Positions 1 to 8,395 of a DNA stretch of 64,000 nucleotides are shown piece after piece. A model generated the notes under the pieces. It did not search any database. It saw only the letters and a list, made by a program, of their open reading frames with translations, and was not told where the DNA came from. The first letter of the stretch is position 1, and each line of letters begins with the position of its first letter. Location: NCBI RefSeq assembly GCF_007830055.1, contig NZ_VLLE01000005.1:1-64000 (forward strand), given 5' to 3'. Made by a program: the position numbers and the translations under genes. This stretch comes from Lacibacter cauensis (lineage in GTDB: Bacteria > Bacteroidota > Bacteroidia > Chitinophagales > Chitinophagaceae).

Positions 1-1679
1 ATAATCCGTTGTTTCGCTTCCTTACAGCCTTTAGGGGACAATACAGTGATTTTAATGGTTATGGAACCTATATGCTTTCATATGCACAACGGGCGATGTT
101 TGGTTTATGCAGTTTGTTGGTTTTCTGGCAGATTTCAAATATGATAAAAGAGCGCAAAATGAAAGTTCATTTCTTGATTCTGTTCATCTTTCTAGTTTTT
201 TCATCTTTTTTCTTTGCCAATCAATTCTTAAAAGGGTATGTACCTGCAGATAAACGCCAGAAGCTGGAAATGGCAGTTAGCTATGAAAAAAAATACAGAA
301 AATATCAAGCCATACCGCAGCCTGTTATTACTGATGTAATAACACAGGTGCATCTATTCCCGTCATTACAGCAATACACGGTTGAGGGCGTTTATACGAT
401 CAGGAATAAATCCAACCGTCCGGTGAACCACATTCTCGTTAGTTTTCATGATGATTTGAAAATAACAGAGGCACAGTTTACGTCTGCTTCAGAGACACTT
501 GAGATCGATCAACCCATCAGTGAAATTTACCTTCGTCAGCCATTGAGGCCAAATGACAGTGCAAAATTGCGATTTTCACTGCAGTACTCCTGGCGTCCGG
601 TGAATGGACATCAGTCTTTTAATGCCATCGTTGAAAATGGTTCATTTATGCGCATCAGCCGGTATTATCCGAGGATCGGTTATCAATCGGACTATGAATT
701 GATGGATAGCATTGAAAGAAAACAATACGGTCTGGGGCCGGCTACTCCCTTAAAGCGGATTCAGGATCCAAGAGAGCCTGCTGATGATTTGATAACGCTT
801 GCAATGACAATTGATACCGACGACGGGCAAACCGCAGTAGGTATCGGCGAACTGAAAAAGAAATGGAGCGACAAGGGCCGAAATTATTTTCAATTCGAAG
901 CAATGGATCCGATTCCTTTTCGGTTTGCAGTCTCTTCTGCAGCATATAAAATTAAGAGTGTTCTGCATGATAGTATAACTATCAGTGTGCTGTATCATCC
1001 TGAACATGAAGTAAACGTAGATCATCTTATACGTAATGCAAAATTGACATTGGACTATTGCCGCAGTAATTTCGGGGCATACCCTTTTAAGTCTGTTTGC
1101 TTTGCAGAAGTGTCTTCATTCACAAAGGGCTTCGCCGGAACAGCTTATCCTGCATCCATATTTATGACTGAGGATATGCTTTTTCATGCCAATATTAAAG
1201 CGGATCAAAAACAGGATGTAATCAATGAGCTGGCAGGGCATGAGTTATCTCATTTATGGTGGGGAGGCAATCAGATTGTTCCTGATATAAGAGAAGGCGC
1301 TGCATTTCTTACGGAAACTTTGGCCATGTATACAGAGATGATGCTGTATAAAAAAATGTATGGTATTGAAAAAATGAAAGAACGCTTGCAGGTACACCAG
1401 CAGATATATGATACAGAAAAAGGATTTTCATCAAATGAGCCATTGTATAAAGTAAGTGATGGTAATCCACATATTTGTTATTCAAAAGGTGCAGTGGTAA
1501 TGGTTCAGCTAAGTGAACTGATTGGGGAACAAACAGTAAATATGGCATTAAGAAATTTCTTACAATCAGTCAGGTATTCCGGGAATAAGCCAATATCAAC
1601 AGATTTTATAAATGAAGTATTGAAAGTTAGTGAGCAAAGGTTTCATAGTCAGATCAAGCAGCTATTTATGGAAGTATAA
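1..1679 (+). CDS. ABC-2 type permease / M1-family metallopeptidase fusion, C-terminal part
   Basis: The reading frame is open to the left edge, so the gene begins outside the window; the TTG at 9 is not taken as its start. The visible part begins with a membrane segment (AMFGLCSLLVFW), then a second one (VHFLILFIFLVFSSFFF), then a long soluble domain. That domain carries the zinc motif HELSH at 1239-1253 followed by LWWGGNQ, and a third ligand candidate in LTETLAMYTE. The spacing from HExxH to this Glu is about two residues longer than in ordinary M1 aminopeptidases. As I recall, M1 domains fused to ABC transporter permeases have similarly lengthened spacing. The peptidase domain is probably extracytoplasmic. 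The substrate is unknown. The next gene starts 82 nt downstream and is probably unrelated. Confidence 0.8.
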   Translation, partial: NPLFRFLTAFRGQYSDFNGYGTYMLSYAQRAMFGLCSLLVFWQISNMIKERKMKVHFLILFIFLVFSSFFFANQFLKGYVPADKRQKLEMAVSYEKKYRKYQAIPQPVITDVITQVHLFPSLQQYTVEGVYTIRNKSNRPVNHILVSFHDDLKITEAQFTSASETLEIDQPISEIYLRQPLRPNDSAKLRFSLQYSWRPVNGHQSFNAIVENGSFMRISRYYPRIGYQSDYELMDSIERKQYGLGPATPLKRIQDPREPADDLITLAMTIDTDDGQTAVGIGELKKKWSDKGRNYFQFEAMDPIPFRFAVSSAAYKIKSVLHDSITISVLYHPEHEVNVDHLIRNAKLTLDYCRSNFGAYPFKSVCFAEVSSFTKGFAGTAYPASIFMTEDMLFHANIKADQKQDVINELAGHELSHLWWGGNQIVPDIREGAAFLTETLAMYTEMMLYKKMYGIEKMKERLQVHQQIYDTEKGFSSNEPLYKVSDGNPHICYSKGAVVMVQLSELIGEQTVNMALRNFLQSVRYSGNKPISTDFINEVLKVSEQRFHSQIKQLFMEV

Positions 1680-1761
1680 ATAGCCTTCGATAAAACCGTG
1701 TATAGAAAACTGTTTTCGTAGTAAGGTTAAATCACACAATCATACAGATTATTAAGCAGCA

Positions 1762-2160
1762 ATGGTATACCAAAAAAATAAGAAGGTAGTTTTTACTACA
1801 AGCATAGTTGTAGATGAATTAAATATTCAGATAGAGATTGATCCGGAAGATGTAAGTATTGACGAGCATTTGGAAATGGTTAACCGTGTAATTGATAATT
1901 ATTCTCTTTACGAAGACATGGCAAGAAAGAAAATTATTGAAGATTTTCTCAGCCAGTATGATAACATCTGGGTTGATGAGGATCATACTGAATTAAATCA
2001 GGCCGACTTTGCTAAGAACCTTTCAGTTAAACGAATTTCATTTCTTTCGAACACTGGGATTGATTTTATTTATGACGAAAAAAGGATGTTTGGATTTCAT
2101 TCATTGGTTGCACATTCCTTTGATGGTGAAAAATTTGAATATACTTCTATGTTAGGGTGA
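1762..2160 (+). CDS. Small soluble protein, DUF2004/DUF2262-like
   Basis: A 132-residue acidic protein without signal peptide or membrane segment. The central part (DVSIDEHLEMVNRVIDNY, then LYEDMARKKIIEDFLSQYDNIW) looks like the helical region of DUF2004/DUF2262-type proteins. The C-terminal half is beta-rich and includes the stretch IDFIYDEKRMFGFHSLV, typical of small stand-alone or immunity-like proteins in Bacteroidota. The start at 1762 follows the purine-rich stretch AGCAGCA. No toxin partner is present next to it: upstream is the peptidase fusion, downstream a 665-nt gap. The family assignment is by appearance only and no function is proposed. Confidence 0.6.
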   Translation: MVYQKNKKVVFTTSIVVDELNIQIEIDPEDVSIDEHLEMVNRVIDNYSLYEDMARKKIIEDFLSQYDNIWVDEDHTELNQADFAKNLSVKRISFLSNTGIDFIYDEKRMFGFHSLVAHSFDGEKFEYTSMLG

Positions 2161-2825
2161 AATTGAAACGGATTCGCTGAAAAAGACCTAAATGCTGACA
2201 GCCAAAAAACTGGTCCTACCTCTATTCCTGAATGAAAGAATTGTATTGTTATAATTAACCTGTACCTGTATCGTATTGTAAATAGGTTATTTGCATAATC
2301 GAATAACATATTTTAAAGTCATTTCCTATGCAGTTACAAGTCACTAAGTTAGCGTATGAATGAAGCAGGTATAACGGCTCTGGTAATAAGAGCAAGAGTT
2401 GGCAGTCAATAAGTTTTGTAAACCGAAAGTTTCCGCTTAAAGACAATGGATTGTTAGATCGATGATTCAAAATGAAAAGAAGTGATATGAATTGGCATTT
2501 CGTTGCTTTTGAAAATAGTTCAGTTGCTGAAAATAAAGATTCATGGAGGTGTTACCCAATGTTCTATATGTCTATTGTTGAGCTTGGTCAACGCACAGTT
2601 GTGATACTCAGAGAGCAGTATCAGCTAGCTGGTCTTATGTTTACAAAATGTAAAATATTCAATCATAAAGTTGATAGTTAGGATCGTAAAAAGGCTGCTA
2701 TTGAAGCTGCTTGTTGTCTGTAAAAGAGTAGTTGCCTTTTTATTGGGAAATCAGTAGCGATCTGAATGCAAATGGAATAGCAGAACTTTTCAGAGTCGGT
2801 TGTTTAAATGTTTCACTTGGTTTTT
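2161..2825. other. Non-coding gap with one weak hairpin
   Basis: No convincing gene was found in these 665 nt. A 69-codon ORF at 2472-2681 has no recognisable motif and unlikely composition. An 8-bp inverted repeat (AAAAAGGC at 2688-2695, GCCTTTTT at 2734-2741) with a 38-nt loop could be a weak terminator; nothing clear lies upstream of it to terminate. Confidence 0.4.
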
Positions 2826-3740
2826 TCAGCCAACAGCTGTTTTTCTGACCGATGATAAATGTTCAGTTGCTTTAAATTCCTGGGGAGAAATTCCCGTCTG
2901 TTTTTTGAAAAACCGAGTAAAATAAGCAGGGTCATCAAATCCAAGCTCATATCCAATTTCTTTAATACTCTTGCTGTTGTAAGACAGCTCTCTTTTTGCC
3001 TCAAGTATAATTCTGTCTGCAATAATATCTCCTGCTGTTTTTGCAGTGTATTTTTTGGATAAGCTGTTTAATGTTCTCGGCTGTATGGACAGCGCCTCGG
3101 CGTAAGCCTGTACACTGTGTTCGGTACGAAACTTTTTTTCGACCTCTCTTTTGTATTTTTGAAATACAGAGAAATTGACATCGGTAGTTGTCAACTCCTG
3201 TGACGTATTGATTTTCTTTAACCTGCTGATATGGGTGATCAGTATTTTCAGGTAAGCAAGCATTATTTTTTCTTTATCTTCCTCGTTGGCATTGAACTCT
3301 GTTTCCATTTTATTCAAAACATCATCCAGTACTGCATGAACCGAAGCCGTGAGTTTAATGACGGGTTCGGTTTGTATATTGTCAAATAAGCCTGTTTTAA
3401 TCAGGTAATCGTCCATGTCTTTACTGTCTGAAAACAACGACGGTAAAAACTTAATAACAAAACCTTCAGCTTTTTCTTTTGGAAAAATGCGGTGTAACTG
3501 ACCGGGAGATAACATGAACAATACGGATCCGGCATATGGATAATCTATCGTGTCAATAACATGGTTGCCGCTCCCTTTTTTTAACCAGACAATTTCATAA
3601 TAATTCTGACGATGCCCTTCTTCAATTTCTGCAATCGTACATGCTTCTTCTTGAAATGAACTTATTTTAATACTGCGTATTTCTTTTGTGTTGCAATAGT
3701 CGGCGATTGCAAATACTGGTGCATGTTTCTTCTTTTCCAT
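2826..3740 (-). CDS. AraC-family transcriptional regulator
   Basis: A 304-residue protein. The N-terminal part (about 40-150) looks like the cupin-type sensor domain of AraC regulators (YEIVWLKKGSG, then MLSPGQLHRIFP). The C-terminal 100 residues are the AraC DNA-binding domain with two helix-turn-helix units: VQAYAEALSIQPRTLNSL, then SIKEIGYELGFDDPAYFTRFFKK and the closing TGISPQEF. It is divergent from the DoxX gene at 3939. Two direct copies of CTTGCACAA lie 51-80 nt in front of its start with 21-nt periodicity, which fits AraC-type binding and suggests autoregulation or control of doxX. The inducer is unknown. The start codon is the ATG at 3740, preceded by a TTTTACC stretch. Confidence 0.9.
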   Translation of the reverse strand: MEKKKHAPVFAIADYCNTKEIRSIKISSFQEEACTIAEIEEGHRQNYYEIVWLKKGSGNHVIDTIDYPYAGSVLFMLSPGQLHRIFPKEKAEGFVIKFLPSLFSDSKDMDDYLIKTGLFDNIQTEPVIKLTASVHAVLDDVLNKMETEFNANEEDKEKIMLAYLKILITHISRLKKINTSQELTTTDVNFSVFQKYKREVEKKFRTEHSVQAYAEALSIQPRTLNSLSKKYTAKTAGDIIADRIILEAKRELSYNSKSIKEIGYELGFDDPAYFTRFFKKQTGISPQEFKATEHLSSVRKTAVG

Positions 3741-3790
3741 TGCTGGTAAAATTTATTCTACAAATTTAATCAATGTACCAGATATGCCGT

Positions 3791-3820
3791 CTTGCACAAA
3801 TGTGGTTTTCACTTGCACAA
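3791..3820. promoter_or_regulatory. Direct-repeat operator candidate for the adjacent AraC regulator
   Basis: The 9-mer CTTGCACAA occurs at 3791-3799 and again at 3812-3820, 21 nt apart start to start, i.e. two helical turns on the same face. AraC-family proteins typically bind such direct half-sites through their two HTH motifs. The pair lies in the 198-nt divergent region between the regulator and doxX, closer to the regulator. Binding is inferred, not shown. Confidence 0.5.
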
Positions 3821-3911
3821 TAACGACCTAGATGTAGTTGTCATTTATAAAAAGGTTGAAAAATCCAAGTTTTCTGCATTTTCTGCTATTCTATCATGCA
3901 GTGCAGCGGGA

Positions 3912-3919
3912 CAACTTTG
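3912..3919 (+). promoter_or_regulatory. Candidate -7 element for the doxX transcript
   Basis: CAACTTTG matches the Bacteroidota -7 consensus TAnnTTTG at all fixed positions except the first, and lies 20 nt before the ATG at 3939. No clear -33 TTTG is visible at the usual distance. Confidence 0.35.
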
Positions 3920-3938
3920 CAAAAAAATATAAGAGTAT

Positions 3939-4388
3939 ATGATCGCTGATTTAAAAGAACAAAAAGTAGACATGGGTTTGCTGGTATTAAGAGTTTTGAT
4001 TGGATTTATGTTCATTTTGCATGGAGCGCCGAAGCTTTTTGGAGGAACAGAGACTTGGACCTTTGTAGGAAGTTCGATGGAGTTTGTTGGCTTGAAAAGT
4101 GGGTTTGCATTTTGGGGATTGATGGCTGCATTGGCAGAGTTTGCGGGAGGCTTACTGCTGATTATAGGCTTGTTTGTACGGCCTGCATCTTTGTTTTTAT
4201 TGGGAACAATGATCGTAGCCATACTTTTCCATTTTGGAAAGAACGAAGGATTCAATGGCGCTTCACATGCAATGGAAGATGCAGTTGTGTTTGTGTGTCT
4301 TTTTATAACCGGAGGTGGCAAATTTGCGTTGGACGCTATGATGAACAGCAGGTTTGGAAAGTTCGGTTCAAAACAAAATGCAGCTTAA
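3939..4388 (+). CDS. DoxX-family membrane protein
   Basis: A 149-residue protein with four membrane helices and the DoxX features LRVLIGFMFILHGAPKLFGG near the N-terminus, then FVGLKSGFAFWGLMAALAEFAGGLLL, LASLFLLGTMIVAI-like and VFVCLFITGGGKFALD. DoxX proteins are small quinone-associated or redox-stress-associated inner-membrane proteins; the exact reaction here is unknown. It is divergent from an AraC regulator and its last codons overlap the next gene, so the two are co-transcribed. The start at 3939 is chosen because it lies just after a plausible -7 box and gives the normal family length. Confidence 0.88.
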   Translation: MIADLKEQKVDMGLLVLRVLIGFMFILHGAPKLFGGTETWTFVGSSMEFVGLKSGFAFWGLMAALAEFAGGLLLIIGLFVRPASLFLLGTMIVAILFHFGKNEGFNGASHAMEDAVVFVCLFITGGGKFALDAMMNSRFGKFGSKQNAA

Positions 4389-5217
4389 AATGCGGATAGC
4401 AGCTTTTTGTTTTTTGTTATTGCCCATTGCTGCTATTGGTCAAAAAGGCCCTTTCAGTTTAACCAATAGAGTTAAGCTGGACAGGGCCCTTTTTGCTTTT
4501 AGATCAAAAACCTTTGTGGATTTTGATACCCTGCGGATGATTAAGAATATATCTGAAATGCGCATGGCTTTAATGATTTCCGATTCATTAAACACGAAAT
4601 GCAGTTTTCGGATTTTTGGGTCGCTCACTGTAGCAAAACAAAATTATTCCAACAGCTCAGCAGAATTGATTCTTAAGCCCGGTAAAAAAGTAAAGATCAA
4701 TTTTGGTTACACAGCAACGCTTACTACCGAATTACGGCCGAATCCGACTGTTCCTGAAAGCTTAATCGAGTCAATGCCACAGGCGTCAATTATCGGCGCA
4801 CGGCCAACTGCAAAGCTGCAATACAAATGGACAGATCACTTTTCAACAGGTATCGGTACTTCTTATCATGATACGGCCTTAGCCATTCATGCAGCAGTTT
4901 CATTTAAAAATTTGAGAATGGCTGGCTATGTTTCAAAGCATGAATTTTTTGTTGCCAGTGATGCGAGGTTTAAGCATATTGATTATTCATGGACCTATCG
5001 TAATACGGGCGTTTTTTCCATCGCTTTTTTCGTTAAATTAAAGAAAAATTTTACGTCTTTTGTCGATATGCAGATTCCGGTTAAAACAGGAGGTTCCAGG
5101 GTAATTGGAATCAGAAAGCATTTTTCTGATAAATCCGGTATAGTACACGGATTTTTAGAAACCTCTTTCGATCTGCATTCAAATCTGTTGTCACTGCAAT
5201 ATTACTTTCATATCTGA
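4378..5217 (+). CDS. Predicted outer-membrane beta-barrel protein
   Basis: About 280 residues. The ATG at 4378 overlaps the end of doxX by 11 nt; an ATG at 4390 is equally possible and leaves the signal peptide intact (MRIAAFCFLLLPIAAIGQ). An ATG at 4354 inside doxX would give a non-signal N-terminus and is rejected. The mature part consists of alternating amphipathic strands (KVKINFGYTATLTTELRP, TAKLQYKWTDHFSTGIGTSY, GVFSIAFFVKLKKNFTSFVD) and ends with the aromatic strand LLSLQYYFHI, as expected for an outer-membrane barrel. No family is recognised. Co-transcription with doxX suggests a shared stress or transport role, which is inference. Confidence 0.65.
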   Translation: MQLKMRIAAFCFLLLPIAAIGQKGPFSLTNRVKLDRALFAFRSKTFVDFDTLRMIKNISEMRMALMISDSLNTKCSFRIFGSLTVAKQNYSNSSAELILKPGKKVKINFGYTATLTTELRPNPTVPESLIESMPQASIIGARPTAKLQYKWTDHFSTGIGTSYHDTALAIHAAVSFKNLRMAGYVSKHEFFVASDARFKHIDYSWTYRNTGVFSIAFFVKLKKNFTSFVDMQIPVKTGGSRVIGIRKHFSDKSGIVHGFLETSFDLHSNLLSLQYYFHI

Positions 5218-5650
5218 ATTGAGACATATACCTCTTCCTGTATATCGTTCATTTCAACAAGCTGAATTTATTTCCATTTTTTTTGACGAAGACTTTGGTT
5301 GTCTTTGCAATACATGCAGGCTTCGGTTCTACAGTTTGGATTTTTTTATTCTGGTTTGCCGTTATTTGAAAACCTGTAAAAGATCTTGCTGAGCAGGCTG
5401 CGGGAAAAGGAATGATTTTTACATCGTTATTTTTCAAACACAATATAAGATGAGGAGTCCTTACTCTTTGTATTTATTATACGTCGTCTATCTGCATGAT
5501 TCTCCTAAAACTTTTATGATCATTGGTTGATAGGACTACTTGTTCATTTCTTATTTCATACGGTATGTATAAAAATGCAATTCATGTGTTTTTTCGTCCA
5601 TTCTTTCGGGCACAGCTGCAACTGAAATTTGCATAGAAAATAAATACAAC
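5218..5650. other. Non-coding gap upstream of the tautomerase operon
   Basis: 433 nt with no recognisable gene. A 64-codon minus-strand ORF (5249-5443) is lysine-rich and matches nothing I know. The promoter of the four-gene run starting at 5651 must lie here, but no clear -33/-7 pair was identified. Confidence 0.4.
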
Positions 5651-5872
5651 ATGCCTTTTATACAAATTGATGTAACACGTGATGGTGTTACCAAAGCACA
5701 AAAACAGGAATTGATTCTTGGTGCAACACAACTCCTGAAAGATGTCCTTAATAAGGATTTTAGTCTCACACATGTCATCATCAGAGAAATCGACAGCGAT
5801 AATTGGGGGCTTGCAGGTGAGCAGGTAACAGAAATTCGTAAACAAATTAATAAACAATCAAACAATGCGTAA
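5651..5872 (+). CDS. 4-oxalocrotonate tautomerase-like protein
   Basis: 73 residues, the usual size of a 4-OT subunit. After Met removal the chain starts with Pro (MPFIQIDVT), the catalytic base of the tautomerase superfamily. The rest fits the beta-alpha-beta fold: GVTKAQKQELILGATQLL forms the helix and THVIIREIDSDNWGLAG the second strand, with a conserved Gly-Gly-like turn replaced by GLAG. These enzymes interconvert enol and keto acids or act on small electrophiles; the substrate is unknown. Its stop overlaps the SDR gene by 8 nt, so both are translated from one message. The family call is firm. Confidence 0.88.
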   Translation: MPFIQIDVTRDGVTKAQKQELILGATQLLKDVLNKDFSLTHVIIREIDSDNWGLAGEQVTEIRKQINKQSNNA

Positions 5873-6611
5873 AAAAACAGTGATCGTAACTGGTGCATCA
5901 ACCGGAATAGGCAAAGCAATCAGTAAAACATTTCTCGATAAAGGATGGAATGTGGTAATGAACTCTGCTACAAAGCAGAATCTTCAAAACACATTTGAAG
6001 AATTCAGTTCTCCGGAAAATGTAAAAGTGGTTGTTGGGGATGTCAGCAAACAAGCTGTCTGCGATGAAATGGTAGCAACTGCTCTTCAACATTTTGGAGC
6101 CGTTGATGTGCTCATTAATAATGCCGGCGTATTTGCTCCCAAAGGTTTTCTGGATGTGGAAGAAGCTGATTTGGACAGGTATTTTACAATCAATCTCAAA
6201 GGAACGTTTTTCGCTACACAGGCCGCAATCAGAGAAATGCTCCAACTTGGCGGTGGTTCGGTGTTAAATATCGGAACCGTATTGGTTAATCATGCGATCG
6301 GTGGATTTCCTGCAACTGCTCCTGTTGTTAGTAAGGGAGCCGTCCATGCATTAACCGTTCAGCTGGCAGCTGAATTTGGCAAACAAAACATTCGTGTTAA
6401 TACAATTGCCCCAGGAATCATTCGTAGTCCTTTACAGGGTAAAATCGGTGTTGCTGATGCAGATAGTTTAGCGGGTCTTCACCTTGTAAACAGGATCGGT
6501 GAACCGGAAGATATTGCGGAAGTCGTGTATACCGTAGCAACCAGCAATTTTATTTCCGGTGAAATCATCAATGTCGACGGCGGACATGTTGCCGGTCATC
6601 ATCTTAATTAA
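5865..6611 (+). CDS. Short-chain dehydrogenase/reductase (SDR) with atypical active site
   Basis: 248 residues with a classical SDR Rossmann fold: the nucleotide motif TGASTGIG near residue 10, the NNAG motif (LINNAGVFAPKG) and the C-terminal INVDGGH segment. The active site is unusual. The expected YxxxK reads PVVSK, so the Tyr position is Pro while Lys is kept, and the catalytic Ser region reads LNIGTVLVNHA instead of the usual ISS. It may be a non-canonical or inactive SDR, or belong to a small subgroup with a displaced acid. It overlaps the tautomerase gene (8 nt) and lies 18 nt before the DJ-1-type gene, so it is mid-operon. Confidence 0.87.
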   Translation: MRKKTVIVTGASTGIGKAISKTFLDKGWNVVMNSATKQNLQNTFEEFSSPENVKVVVGDVSKQAVCDEMVATALQHFGAVDVLINNAGVFAPKGFLDVEEADLDRYFTINLKGTFFATQAAIREMLQLGGGSVLNIGTVLVNHAIGGFPATAPVVSKGAVHALTVQLAAEFGKQNIRVNTIAPGIIRSPLQGKIGVADADSLAGLHLVNRIGEPEDIAEVVYTVATSNFISGEIINVDGGHVAGHHLN

Positions 6612-6629
6612 ACTCAAAAAAGTAAAAAA

Positions 6630-7394
6630 ATGAAAACTAATTTAATGATTCTTCTCGTTGCAATTTTTAGTATGGCATGTTTTGCCGGTAACGCACAGAG
6701 CAATAAAAAAACTAAAATTCTTTTTGTATTAACATCCCATAATAAACTTGGGAATACCGGTAAGCCAACCGGTTTCTGGATCGAAGAGTTTGCGACACCG
6801 TATTATTATTTTACGGATAAAGGATACGAAGTAGTTGTCGCCACACCGAATGGAGGACAGGCACCGATTGATCCAAAGAGCAATGAACCTTCCTTTCAAA
6901 CGTCTTCTACAAAACGTTATTATAATGATGCAGTAACCCAGAAGGTATTGGCTTCTACCAAAAAACTTTCAACAATAAAACCTGATGATTTTGTTGCGAT
7001 ATTCTATCCCGGCGGTCATGGCCCTATGTGGGATCTGGCGAATGATAAAAATTCTATCCGTTTGATTCAGCAGTTTTATGAAAGCAAAAAGCCTGTAGCC
7101 TTTGTATGTCACGGTCCGGCAGCTTTGGTTAATGTGAAAGATAAAAAAGGGAATTATCTCGTGAATGGAAAGAAAATAACCAGCTTTTGCAACACGGAAG
7201 AAGATGCGGTACAGCTTTCAAAAATAGTTCCTTTCCCTCTGGAAAGTAAGTTAAAGGAAAGAGGAGCAATTTATGTGAAAGGAGCAGACTGGAGTTCATT
7301 TGCAATCGAAGACGGCAATTTAATTACCGGTCAGAATCCGCAGTCATCGGAACTGGTTGCAGAAAAACTTTTAGGACAAATTAAAGGCAACTAA
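6630..7394 (+). CDS. Secreted DJ-1/PfpI (class I glutamine amidotransferase-like) protein
   Basis: 254 residues with a signal peptide (MKTNLMILLVAIFSMACFAGNAQS). The mature protein carries the Hsp31-like DJ-1 layout: a Glu in GFWIEEFATPYYYF, the loop YPGGHGPMWDL, and the nucleophile elbow AFVCHGPAALV with the reactive Cys. The family includes glyoxalase III/deglycase-type and chaperone proteins. An exported form implies action in the periplasm on reactive carbonyls or peptides, which is inference. It follows the SDR by 18 nt and precedes the NTF2-like gene by 10 nt, forming one operon that ends at the terminator at 7791. Confidence 0.88.
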   Translation: MKTNLMILLVAIFSMACFAGNAQSNKKTKILFVLTSHNKLGNTGKPTGFWIEEFATPYYYFTDKGYEVVVATPNGGQAPIDPKSNEPSFQTSSTKRYYNDAVTQKVLASTKKLSTIKPDDFVAIFYPGGHGPMWDLANDKNSIRLIQQFYESKKPVAFVCHGPAALVNVKDKKGNYLVNGKKITSFCNTEEDAVQLSKIVPFPLESKLKERGAIYVKGADWSSFAIEDGNLITGQNPQSSELVAEKLLGQIKGN

Positions 7395-7404
7395 ATCAGT
7401 ATTT

Positions 7405-7785
7405 ATGTTTCAGCAGGATATACAACAGATTCAGTCTGTTATTACCAATTATTTTGAAGGCATCTACTATGGAGATATCGATAAGCTGTCCTCTGCGTTT
7501 CATACGCAATGCTTATTGATCGGAGATATCAACGGACAGCCTTACTTCAAGAACCTCGAGGAATATCTGCATGGTGTAAAGAACCGCAAAAGCCCCTGTG
7601 ATTCGGGCGAGCAGTTTCAAATGAAGATTTTAGGAATTGAAGCAGTCAATGATATTGCCAGTGCAAAACTCCATCTGCCGATGTTGGGATATAATTATTA
7701 CGATTATATGTCATTAAGCAGAATTGAAGGTCAGTGGAAGATCGTAAATAAAATTTTTACAAATGTGGGTGTGGGTACGCGGTAA
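7405..7785 (+). CDS. NTF2-like (lumazine-binding-like) protein
   Basis: 126 residues with the cone-shaped SnoaL/NTF2 layout: an N-terminal helix (IQQIQSVITNYFEGIYYGDIDKLSSAFHTQC), a middle segment (YLHGVKNRKSPCDSGEQF) and a final sheet (SAKLHLPMLGYNYYDYMSLSRIEGQWKIVNKIF). Such single-domain proteins are often nuclear transport factor 2 family or putative lumazine-binding proteins and may act as small hydrolases, isomerases or binding partners. There is no signal peptide. It is the last gene of the tautomerase-SDR-DJ-1 run; a strong hairpin terminator follows within 6 nt. Confidence 0.8.
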   Translation: MFQQDIQQIQSVITNYFEGIYYGDIDKLSSAFHTQCLLIGDINGQPYFKNLEEYLHGVKNRKSPCDSGEQFQMKILGIEAVNDIASAKLHLPMLGYNYYDYMSLSRIEGQWKIVNKIFTNVGVGTR

Positions 7786-7790
7786 ATATG

Positions 7791-7830
7791 AAACCCGGTT
7801 GGCAATTGCTGCCGGGTTTTCATTTTTTTA
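7791..7830 (+). terminator. Rho-independent terminator after the tautomerase operon
   Basis: The 8-bp stem AAACCCGG (7791-7798) pairs with CCGGGTTT (7812-7819) around a 13-nt loop and runs into a T-rich tract to 7830. It sits immediately behind the NTF2-like gene and separates that operon from the cupin gene. Confidence 0.85.
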
Positions 7831-7897
7831 TGCAATAGTTAGACGTTCAGTGGTCAATCCTTCAACCGGTACAATGAAAAAAGCAGAGGGAGCACAG

Positions 7898-8395
7898 ATG
7901 TTTAAATGGAAATGGTTGTTGATTTTATTCTTCGTGGTTATCATCAAAGCGGATAGCTATACGCAGGAGTTATCTATCAACAAACTCGGGGTTGTTTGGC
8001 AGGATAGCCTGCAGTGGAATTCGTTCGCAGCATTTCCTGCAAAAGTTAAACTGGCTATTCTTGTCGGAGATCCACGAAAGCCAGCACCTTACCTGGTGCG
8101 GGTAAAAGTGCCTTTGAATGAAAAGATAATGCCGCATAAACATCCTGAGGACAGAGTATATACTGTGATTTCGGGCGTCTTTTATATTGGAATAGGAGAA
8201 GTCTTTAACGATAATATTTTACAGGCCTATCCACCGGGAGCTGTTATTGTATTACCTGGTAATACGCCGCATTTTCATTGGGCAAAATCAGGTGAGTATA
8301 TCACACAGGTTTATGCAATTGGTCCGTTAGGTCTGGAGTATATCGACACTAAATATGACCCAAGGTTGACTTCAACAGAAAAACATGATGACTAG
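7898..8395 (+). CDS. Secreted cupin-domain protein
   Basis: The open frame begins before the terminator, so a downstream start is needed. The ATG at 7898 is chosen because it follows the SD-like GAGGGAG and starts a signal peptide (MFKWKWLLILFFVVIIKADSYTQ); the ATG at 7874 is the alternative. The 165-residue product has the metal-binding cupin motifs: KIMPHKHPEDRVYTVISGVFYIGIG (two His and a Glu/Asp) and GNTPHFHWA near the end. Cupins of this kind act as small dioxygenases, isomerases or sensors, and the substrate is unknown. The stop overlaps the nitronate monooxygenase gene by 11 nt, indicating coupled translation. Confidence 0.82.
   Translation: MFKWKWLLILFFVVIIKADSYTQELSINKLGVVWQDSLQWNSFAAFPAKVKLAILVGDPRKPAPYLVRVKVPLNEKIMPHKHPEDRVYTVISGVFYIGIGEVFNDNILQAYPPGAVIVLPGNTPHFHWAKSGEYITQVYAIGPLGLEYIDTKYDPRLTSTEKHDD

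Noticed and set aside
2472-2681. 69-codon ORF in the gap after the DUF2004-like gene
   Set aside because: No motif, unlikely composition, no clear ribosome binding site, and not adjacent to any operon.
3845-4321. 158-codon minus-strand ORF over doxX
   Set aside because: It is the antisense shadow of the DoxX gene, whose membrane helices are clearly real.
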